A stretch of DNA of 5,332 bases from an uncultured Sphingobium sp. (GTDB lineage Bacteria > Pseudomonadota > Alphaproteobacteria > Sphingomonadales > Sphingomonadaceae). This document shows, one piece after another, positions 1 to 4,839 of the stretch. The stretch covers positions 1 to 5,332 of the forward strand of contig CAJYHD010000093.1 in NCBI GenBank assembly GCA_913773715.1. The letters are read 5' to 3'. The notes under the pieces were generated by a model that had not been told where the DNA came from, ran no database searches, and saw nothing but the letters and a program-made list of their open reading frames with translations. Within the stretch, counting starts at the first letter, position 1, and each line of letters begins with the position of its first letter. A program made the translations under genes and the position numbers.

Positions 1-22
1 CCGACAACCAGAACAGCGCCAT
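1..22 (-). CDS. transposase, N-terminal start only (IS5-family-like), partial
   Basis: Only the first seven codons are present, reading MALFWLS from an ATG at complement 20-22. IS5-family (IS427-group) transposases commonly begin with a sequence of this kind, followed by an acidic residue and an EAW/EQW motif. The start is supported by a strong AAGGAG Shine-Dalgarno sequence at complement 29-34, six bases from the ATG. The family call rests on seven residues plus the terminal-repeat context, so it is recognition rather than proof. The DDE catalytic residues would lie outside the window. Confidence 0.5.
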
Positions 23-99
23 ACCTCACTCCTTCTGATCCACGCGCCAGTGAATCAGGAAAACCATTATCCCTCAAGATGCTGATTGGGTTCAGACCC
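1..99 (-). mobile_element. end of a probable IS5-family insertion sequence
   Basis: This is the non-coding terminal part of an element whose transposase starts at 22 and reads left, out of the window. The likely outer end is the short GGGTTCAGACCC block at 88-99, an imperfect inverted repeat in itself. It abuts CTAG (99-102), which fits the YTAR/CTAG targets used by IS5-group elements. The other end and the second copy of the target duplication lie outside the window, so the exact boundary is inferred. Confidence 0.45.
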
Positions 100-178
100 T
101 AGCAGCTGTTTGCTGGCGTCAGGTTCATCAGGCGTGGTGCAAACCAACTAAGGCTGCGGCCGTGAGTTCAATCTTTAC

Positions 179-197
179 CGGTCGCACCGTTTTTTTT
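179..197 (+). terminator. weak rho-independent terminator candidate
   Basis: CGGT at 179-182 pairs with ACCG at 186-189 around a three-base CGC loop, followed directly by eight T residues (190-197). The T-run is striking in this GC-rich setting, but a four-pair stem is short for a functional terminator. No intact plus-strand gene ends just upstream, so it may be a leftover from sequence displaced by the nearby insertion element. Confidence 0.25.
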
Positions 198-240
198 CGA
201 TGATTTAACCCCCGGCGGAGGGTGTTTTCGGAGTGGCAGG

Positions 241-459
241 AACGCATGCGGTCCGCACGTTCATTCTCGGATACTTACCGACGCCCTCGCGCACCCGGAG
301 CACGCGAGGTTCTTCGAGGAGGAGCGCGGCTGGGGCGTGTCGGTGACCGCCGTGTGCTGGCGGCCGCGTCATCCGACTCCTTCGGGACCGTCCTCGAGGT
401 CGTCGCGAACGGCGAACGCGCCGACCTAGAGTTCAAGACGTCGATGCTGCTGGACGTCC
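241..459 (+). pseudogene. unrecognised coding remnant spread over two frames
   Basis: No intact gene fits here, but two pieces look like real protein. In one frame, roughly 271-354, the translation contains LTDALAHPEHARFFEEERGW, followed by a short hydrophobic stretch. From about 354 to 458 the protein-like sequence continues in another frame, including SSDSFGTVLEVVANGERADL and ending near MLLDV. The switch lies near 349-357 and suggests an indel. I do not recognise the family and assign no function. The piece runs directly into the TMEM175-like gene, whose own start is missing, so the two may have been damaged by the same events. The limits are approximate. Confidence 0.3.
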
Positions 460-1092
460 GCAGATACCGAGCGAAAGCTGGACCGGCTGGAGGCGTTCAG
501 CGACGCGGTGCTGGCGATCGCGATCACCCTTCCCGTGGTGGAGCTGCACGCGCCGAAACCCGGCGAGGGCGATCTCGCCGCGGCCTATCTGAAGCTGGCA
601 TCGGACTATGCCGCCTACACCCTCAGCGTGATCTTCATCGGCCTCTACTCGGCTCACAGCCACTTCAGCGGCAAGCTGCTGGAGAAGACCGACCATGGCT
701 ACAATCTTCTGAGCAACGGTTTCCTGGCAGTCGTCAGCATCACGCCGTTCCCCGCGCGACCGCTGATCGAACACCTGTCGGGGGATGCGAATAGCAGGAC
801 CGCCACGCTGGCCTATCTTGGCATCGCCGCGGCACCGGCGAGCTGGTGGTTCCTACGCTGGATCTACGCCAGCGCGAGGGGTCTTTCCGATCGGCGACTG
901 TCCACAGCCTATGTGGAACGGCTCACCATCAAGTACGCCCTCACCGCAGGCGCGTTCTGGGCGGCCTTCGGTCTGGCGTTCTGGAACTGGCGCGCCGGAC
1001 TGATCGCCGCCGGGATCGTGACGCTGAGCTACATCGTTCCACCTGCGAAACCGGTCTTCGAACCGGACGAGTGCTCGGAAGGTGCTAGATGA
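460..1092 (+). CDS. TMEM175-family (DUF1211) potassium channel protein, start codon unclear
   Basis: The product is a small membrane protein of about 210 residues, the usual length of bacterial TMEM175 proteins, which form potassium-selective channels in the cytoplasmic membrane. The N-terminal family signature RLEAFSD is at 484-504 and leads into the first helix (AVLAIAITLPVVEL). Five more hydrophobic segments follow, near 610-660, 715-760, 805-865, 940-985 and 1000-1040. There is a start problem: this frame has TAG at 427-429, and the first ATG/GTG/TTG after it is GTG 508, which would remove the signature. Only CTG codons at 478 and 487 lie between. An ATG at 444 is in another frame, so a one-base indel after it could have broken the original start. 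The given start at 460 marks where homology begins, not a proven initiation codon. The family call is firm; whether the gene is functional is uncertain. Confidence 0.75.
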   Translation, partial: ADTERKLDRLEAFSDAVLAIAITLPVVELHAPKPGEGDLAAAYLKLASDYAAYTLSVIFIGLYSAHSHFSGKLLEKTDHGYNLLSNGFLAVVSITPFPARPLIEHLSGDANSRTATLAYLGIAAAPASWWFLRWIYASARGLSDRRLSTAYVERLTIKYALTAGAFWAAFGLAFWNWRAGLIAAGIVTLSYIVPPAKPVFEPDECSEGAR

Positions 1093-1208
1093 ACATAGGG
1101 CGAGAAGCGACGGTCGAACCCTATTCCGCCGCGCGCCAGCGAGCCGGGGTCCGGCGTGCTGGAGCCGACGGAACGATCCCCAGGAGAGACGATTTGAAAG
1201 CGATCATC

Positions 1209-1214
1209 GGAGAG
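1209..1214 (+). promoter_or_regulatory. ribosome binding site for the small secreted protein
   Basis: GGAGAG lies five bases before ATG 1220. It favours this ATG over upstream in-frame codons, which would bury the signal peptide inside the protein. Confidence 0.55.
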
Positions 1215-1219
1215 AATCA

Positions 1220-1519
1220 ATGCGGCACCTGCTCACCCTCGCGCTCGCAGTTGCCGGCATGACCGCCGCGATCCCGGCTTCCGCGCAGATGCCCGTCCGG
1301 ACCTCGGCCGAACTGAAGAAATTCAACGTCACCATCCGTCGCTTCGACCCAGCGAAGGGATCGTCGAGCGGGCAGGAATTCGTGTTGCCGGTCGACAGCT
1401 TCGACGAGGAGCACGCGATCGCCTCGACGCTCGCCAACGCGGCGTCGTGGTCCGGCAAGGTCGCGAATGGACAGCCGCTGCCGGTCGCCTTCATGGCCGT
1501 TCGCGGCGAGCGGCGCTGA
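1220..1519 (+). CDS. small secreted hypothetical protein
   Basis: The encoded protein has 99 residues. It begins with a clear Sec signal peptide: MRHLL, a hydrophobic core rich in Leu, Ala and Val, then an ASA-Q cleavage site near residue 23. The mature part is about 76 residues, with a charged stretch (TSAELKKFNVTIRRFDPAKG) and a predominantly polar remainder. There are no cysteines and no metal or catalytic motif that I can identify. Third codon positions are strongly G/C, as expected for a real gene here. The stop is two bases before the ATG of the next gene, so the two are probably cotranscribed and translationally coupled. I do not recognise the family; a periplasmic role is inferred from the signal peptide alone. 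Confidence 0.7.
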   Translation: MRHLLTLALAVAGMTAAIPASAQMPVRTSAELKKFNVTIRRFDPAKGSSSGQEFVLPVDSFDEEHAIASTLANAASWSGKVANGQPLPVAFMAVRGERR

Positions 1520-1521
1520 CG

Positions 1522-2106
1522 ATGCGCGCGCCTCCATTCCCGCCGGCCGAGATGCCTTCCGATCTGCGCGCCATGCATGACGAGATGAGCGGCTACGTAG
1601 CCGAGCACCTCAAGGGCTTCGTGTCGAAGCGCGCCGACGGCGCGCTGGTCGGCCCGTTCGCTCCGATGCTGCGCTTTCCCGACTTCGGCCGTGCCGCCTG
1701 GACCTACACCAAGGCGCTGATCGATAATGCACGGCTGCCGAAGCCCGCCCACGAGGTCGCGATCCTCGCCACGGGCGCGGCGTTCGACTCGCGATACGAA
1801 CTCTATGCCCATGAACGGGTCGGCGAAGCGGCCGTCCTGTCTGCGGAGAAGGTGGCGACGATCGCTGCCGGACAACGCCCCGCCGATCTCTCGGAAGAGG
1901 AGCAGGCCGCCTATGACGTGGCCGTCACCCTCGCGGGCGGGCGCCAGCTGCCGGCGTCGACCTATGACCGTGCCGTGCGCGCGTTCGGAGAAGAGCAAAC
2001 GGCGGAGCTGATCTACCTCGTCGGCGGCTACTGCCTCGTGTCTCTGCTGCTGAACGCCTACGACGTGTCGGTGCCCGGCCGCGAGGAGGGCCTGCCGCAT
2101 GGATGA
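1522..2106 (+). CDS. carboxymuconolactone decarboxylase family (AhpD-like) protein
   Basis: The protein has 194 residues and an alpha-helical CMD-type fold. The central family motif is at about residues 76-101, AHEVAILATGAAFDSRYELY followed by AHERVG, with Glu78, Glu93 and His97 at positions usually conserved. A C-terminal helix pair follows, including ELIYLVGGYCLVSLLLNAYD. It lacks the CxxC pair of true AhpD peroxidase partners, so it is closer to CMD-type lactone decarboxylases or uncharacterised relatives. Members take part in aromatic-ring or lactone breakdown or in redox protection; the substrate cannot be inferred. ATG 1522 was chosen because it follows the upstream stop by two bases; an in-frame GTG at 1447 would overlap the upstream gene. 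The 3' end overlaps the cupin start by 8 bp. Confidence 0.88.
   Translation: MRAPPFPPAEMPSDLRAMHDEMSGYVAEHLKGFVSKRADGALVGPFAPMLRFPDFGRAAWTYTKALIDNARLPKPAHEVAILATGAAFDSRYELYAHERVGEAAVLSAEKVATIAAGQRPADLSEEEQAAYDVAVTLAGGRQLPASTYDRAVRAFGEEQTAELIYLVGGYCLVSLLLNAYDVSVPGREEGLPHG
2083..2090 (+). promoter_or_regulatory. ribosome binding site for the cupin gene
   Basis: GAGGAGGG sits eight bases before ATG 2099, inside the end of the CMD gene. It fixes the cupin start and shows that this gene was once well translated although it now carries an early stop. Confidence 0.65.
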
Positions 2107-2734
2107 TCTCGACACGCAGGCGGCCGACGACGCCTCGGTGCATCATGCCGCCAGCAAACCCGGCGGCAAGCCGAGCTTCGCGATGACCGACGGCGGCGGA
2201 GCCGATCCGACGCACCAGCACCTGATCCATCTCGCCGGTGCCGCGCCGAGCCGCTTCGACGGTGGCGACCTGCGCGGTGCTGTGGCGGACAACTGGTCGG
2301 TGCTGAATCGGTAGCAGGGGTCGGTATATCTCGCGCGGCTCGCGCCCGGTGGCGTGCGCGAGCCGCACTGGCACCCGTCCGCCTTGGACATGAATTTCGT
2401 CGTCTCGGGTAAGGTTCGCTGGAGCCTGGTCGGGCCGGGCGGCACCGGCGACGCGTTCGAGGGCAAGGCGGGCGATCTTGTCTTCGCGCCGCAGGGTCAC
2501 TTCCACTATTTCGAGAACGCCAGCGAAACAGATGACCTCGGCGTCCTCATCGTATTCAACACCAGCGTAGCCAAGCCCGACGACGACATCGGCCTGGTGG
2601 AATCGCTATCAGCGATCCCGCCCGACGTACTTGGCGCGATCTTCGGCGTGCCGGCCGACACGTTCAAGGCCATCCCTAAAAACCGCGATCGCGTTGTTAT
2701 CGCATCCAAGAACAAGGAGCCGGCGAATGGCTGA
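2099..2734 (+). pseudogene. cupin-domain protein (oxalate-decarboxylase-like) with in-frame amber stop
   Basis: The reading frame spans 212 codons from ATG 2099 to TGA 2732-2734, interrupted only by TAG at 2312-2314 (codon 72). No frameshift is needed to read both halves. The downstream part has both cupin motifs. Motif 1 is GGVREPHWHPSALDMNFVVS, with the two metal-binding His residues and Asp in place of the usual Glu. Motif 2 is GDLVFAPQGHFHYFEN, matching G-x5-P-x-G-x2-H-x3-N exactly. The C-terminal part resembles single cupin modules of oxalate-decarboxylase-like proteins, which bind a metal in a beta barrel; the actual substrate is unknown. The stop separates the N-terminal 71 residues from the barrel. 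GTG 2354 could restart translation, but it lies inside motif 1 and lacks a ribosome site. CAG or TGG mutated to TAG is the simplest history. The gene overlaps its neighbours by 8 bp on both sides. Confidence 0.82.
2714..2719 (+). promoter_or_regulatory. ribosome binding site for the SDR gene
   Basis: AAGGAG lies seven bases before ATG 2727 and decides that start against longer in-frame extensions into the cupin gene. Confidence 0.65.
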
Positions 2735-3599
2735 TCTGTCAGGCAAGGTAGCCGTGGTGACGGGCGCGGCGAGAGGGATCGGCCGGGCCGCAGCCGAAGC
2801 GCTCGCGAAGGCTGGTGCCGACGTTGTCGGGATCGACATCGCGGGGCCGATCAGCCCCATTCTTGACTTAGCAGTCGCTACGCCCGAGGAGCTCTGCGCG
2901 ACCGGCCGGCTGGTCGAAGCGACGGGGCGGCGCTGGCTGGCGATCACGCTCGATCAGCGCGATCTGCCGGCGCTCCGCGAGGCCGCTAGCAAGGTCGTCA
3001 AGACCTTCGGGGCGATCGACATTCTGTTCGCCAACGCCGGCATTCAGGCATTCAAGCCAATCCTAGAGATGGAGGACCAGGATTGGCACGACCAGATCGA
3101 TGTAAACCTGACAGGCACGATGAATGTCGTGCGCGCTTTCGCTCCGTCGATTCGCGACCGTGCTAAGGCGACGGGCCACGGCCGCGTTATCGTCACCAGT
3201 TCGACGCAGGGGCAGCACGGCACCAAGCATGGCGCGGCCTATTCGGCGTCGAAATGGGGGATCATCGGGCTTATGAAGTCTGCCGCGCTGGAGTCCGGCG
3301 AGTATGGCATCACCGTCAACGCGTTGATCCCCGGGCTGATCGACACCGCGCTGACCCGGCACGAGGACCGATACGCTCAGGCAGTAGAGGATGGCGGCAA
3401 GCAGCCGACGGGGGACGAGGCGAAGGATGAGCAACTGGCTAGGCAGGCGATTATCGCCAAGACACCGCTTGGCGTGCCGTGGATCGACCCAGCGGACATC
3501 GCGCCGATGGTCGTCTTCCTCGCCTCCGACGCGGCGCGAATGGCGAGCGGCGGCACCTACTCGGTGACCGGCGGCGACAGCGCGCACGGCGTGGCCTGA
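2727..3599 (+). CDS. short-chain dehydrogenase/reductase (SDR), NAD(H)-type
   Basis: The protein has 290 residues with a complete classical SDR layout. The nucleotide-binding motif TGAARGIG is at residues 12-19, and Asp37 at the end of the second strand favours NAD over NADP. NAG is at 103-105, and the catalytic set is Asn127, Ser159, Tyr172 and Lys176 (YSASK). An extra segment of about 20 residues after strand two (including TPEELCATGRLVEATGRR) resembles the carveol-dehydrogenase or mycofactocin-associated SDR subgroup and explains the length above the usual 250. It should oxidise or reduce an alcohol/ketone in the cytoplasm; the substrate is not known. The start overlaps the cupin stop as ATGGCTGA. 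The gene appears intact, unlike both of its neighbours. Confidence 0.93.
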   Translation: MADLSGKVAVVTGAARGIGRAAAEALAKAGADVVGIDIAGPISPILDLAVATPEELCATGRLVEATGRRWLAITLDQRDLPALREAASKVVKTFGAIDILFANAGIQAFKPILEMEDQDWHDQIDVNLTGTMNVVRAFAPSIRDRAKATGHGRVIVTSSTQGQHGTKHGAAYSASKWGIIGLMKSAALESGEYGITVNALIPGLIDTALTRHEDRYAQAVEDGGKQPTGDEAKDEQLARQAIIAKTPLGVPWIDPADIAPMVVFLASDAARMASGGTYSVTGGDSAHGVA

Positions 3600-3622
3600 T
3601 GGTGAGAGAGAAAGAGAGCGAG

Positions 3623-4087
3623 ATGAACGGAATGCGCATGGCCGGCGCGATCGCGGGCGGGCTCGTCGCCGGACTTAGGATCACCGCGCTGATGATCGCA
3701 GGCGAGCGAAAGAGCGGCAAGCCGTCTTGAACTTGCCGATCTTGAGCGCACGAGCGCACACCGGCTCGGAGCCCACCCTGCGCCGCGGGGGGATTGCCTG
3801 CCCGATGCAGCCGAGCAGGCGATCATCCAGGCCGGCCATTTGCTACTGTCCGCGGCAGCAGGCGCGGTGTTCGCGGCGACGGTGGATGAGGACGCAGGGT
3901 CATCCCGTCCGGCGTGGCCTTCGGACTCGCCTTCTGCACTGTTATGCACTGGATCACGGGGCCGCTGCTAGGCGTGAAGAAGCCTGAGTGGCAGGCGGAC
4001 GCCGGCACCATCGGCATGCACGCCGCCAACCATGTTGCCTTCGGCATCGCGACGGCAGCGGGCGCGAAGCTCGCTGCCAAGGTGTGA
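3623..4087 (+). pseudogene. small multi-helix membrane protein with two compensating frameshifts
   Basis: Start and stop share one frame, but the middle (about 3729-3896) reads in the next frame. The first piece, from ATG 3623, is MNGMRMAGAIAGGLVAGLRI and on to GKPS, then TGA at 3728. Dropping one T at 3727-3728 continues as ELADLERTSAHRLG and later EQAIIQAGHLLLSAAAGAVF. Adding one G near 3897-3899 continues as GVIPSGVAFGLAF and TVMHWITGPLLGV to TGA 4085-4087. The rebuilt product is about 154 residues with roughly four hydrophobic helices, so probably an inner-membrane protein. I cannot name the family. A purine-rich stretch before ATG 3623 may act as ribosome site; ATG 3599, overlapping the SDR stop, is an alternative start. 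It may be truly broken, or the two indels may be sequencing errors. Confidence 0.65.
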
Positions 4088-4097
4088 TCGCGGTGGA

Positions 4098-4385
4098 TCA
4101 AACGGTGAGGATGAGCCTGCCGCGAGGGTGATCGGTGCGGGCGAAGCGGTGCGCCGCCTCTACCTCATCCGGATGGAAGCGGCGGGCGATCTCCAACCGA
4201 ACTGTCCCATCCTTGACGAGTTCGAGCGCTTGGCTGAGCGCGACCGTATCAAGTGTCGCATGCTAGCGAGGCACCATTCGCACGCCATACGCCTTCGCCA
4301 CGGCCTAATCTGGTTCGAACGTCGAGAAGAGGATGCCGCGGCGTTGCATCGAGGCGAGAGATTGCTGCTGCGTTTCGCCACCCTG
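4098..4385 (-). pseudogene. C-terminal fragment of an MDR (zinc-type alcohol/quinone) oxidoreductase
   Basis: Read on the minus strand, the frame ends in TGA at complement 4098-4100 and gives the typical end of medium-chain dehydrogenase/reductases: HRFARTDHPRGRLILTV, preceded by ALELVKDGTVRLEIARRF. Upstream are GGETQQQSLASMQRRGILFS, matching the cofactor-domain segment of quinone-oxidoreductase-like MDR proteins, and AVAKAYGVR. About 95 of the usual 310-330 residues remain; the catalytic N-terminal domain and the glycine-rich NADPH-binding motif are missing. Two amber codons interrupt it, at complement 4263-4265 and 4305-4307, with no frameshift. It is fused in frame at about 4380-4400 to the DUF1993-like piece. 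It ends ten bases from the end of the convergent membrane-protein gene. Confidence 0.75.
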
Positions 4386-4638
4386 AATGCCTGAGGCGAG
4401 GTCGGGCGCAAAGTTGCCCACTCGTGCGCCCTCAATACCGCCGATAAAATTGTACGACGCAGGACTCTACCGATAGCCGAGCGGCAACATATCCGGTCCG
4501 AGACGTGCGTCGATCAGCGCCTCCTGCGGGAGGTCGCGTTCATCGCAGTAAGTCTTGGCCGTCTCCATCTTTCGGTTCAACGCGCTCAAGACCTAAAAAT
4601 TGGAATGGACCACTGCATCGTAGAGTGTGAAGTGACAC
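4386..4638 (-). pseudogene. N-terminal half of a DUF1993-like protein, broken
   Basis: The start is GTG at complement 4636-4638, with a strong AAGGAG ribosome site at complement 4647-4652, eight bases away. The translation begins MSLHT. Dropping one T near 4630-4631 gives MSLTLYDAVVHSNF, typical of DUF1993 starts, then VLSALNRKMETAKTYCDE, ALIDARLGPDMLPLG and SYNFIGGIEGARVGNFAPD. Amber codons interrupt it at complement 4593-4595 and 4467-4469. About 80 of an expected 165-170 residues are present before the sequence passes in frame into the dehydrogenase fragment. DUF1993 proteins are small helical proteins without an established function. The family call comes from recalled sequence character, not from a search. 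Confidence 0.6.
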
Positions 4639-4646
4639 GTCGTTGC

Positions 4647-4652
4647 TCCTTC
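4647..4652 (-). promoter_or_regulatory. ribosome binding site of the DUF1993-like remnant
   Basis: AAGGAG on the minus strand, eight bases before GTG 4636-4638. It is well preserved although the gene behind it is broken, and it is the main reason for choosing this GTG start. Confidence 0.5.
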
Positions 4653-4740
4653 TACCCCGGTACGATGCCGCCTTCTGGTAATCTGCGCTGGTGGTGCGCG
4701 GCGTTCGGTCACTTCGACGGCGTTGCGCTGCCGCTGCGCA

Positions 4741-4787
4741 GTTCGCCGGAATTTTTTACCACTCACTGATCGCGATCACGGGCGAAC
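4741..4787. promoter_or_regulatory. palindrome within an inverted repeat, possible operator
   Basis: TGATCGCGATCA at 4767-4778 is a perfect 12-bp palindrome. It lies inside a wider inverted repeat, GTTCGCC at 4741-4747 and GGCGAAC at 4781-4787, which also encloses a T-run (4752-4757). The site lies between the divergent DUF1993-like remnant and the Old Yellow Enzyme gene, about 60 bases before the latter. NemA-type genes are often controlled by TetR- or MarR-type repressors at such sites. No regulator gene is in the window, so the role is inferred. Confidence 0.35.
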
Positions 4788-4839
4788 GCCGGACCGATGC
4801 GACTTCCCAACCGTTTAGCCGGCGACTCTTTTACGTCAG

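Noticed and set aside
1089..1262. Short frame starting at an ATGA overlap with the end of the channel gene
   Set aside because: About 57 codons without recognisable features; it runs across the ribosome site and signal peptide of the secreted-protein gene in a different frame.
1204..2115. A 303-codon open frame on the minus strand opposite the secreted-protein and CMD genes
   Set aside because: It is rich in Arg, Gly and His with no family motif, as expected for the complement of GC-rich coding sequence. The plus strand here has recognisable families and coupled starts.
3720..3732. TCT TGA as a programmed +1 frameshift like that of prfB
   Set aside because: The slippage would need poor codon-anticodon re-pairing, there is no strong internal Shine-Dalgarno sequence at the right spacing, and a second opposite shift is needed later. 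Two indels are simpler.
4032..4447. Plus-strand open frames opposite the dehydrogenase fragment
   Set aside because: They have no recognisable motif, while the minus strand gives the standard MDR C-terminus in one continuous frame.
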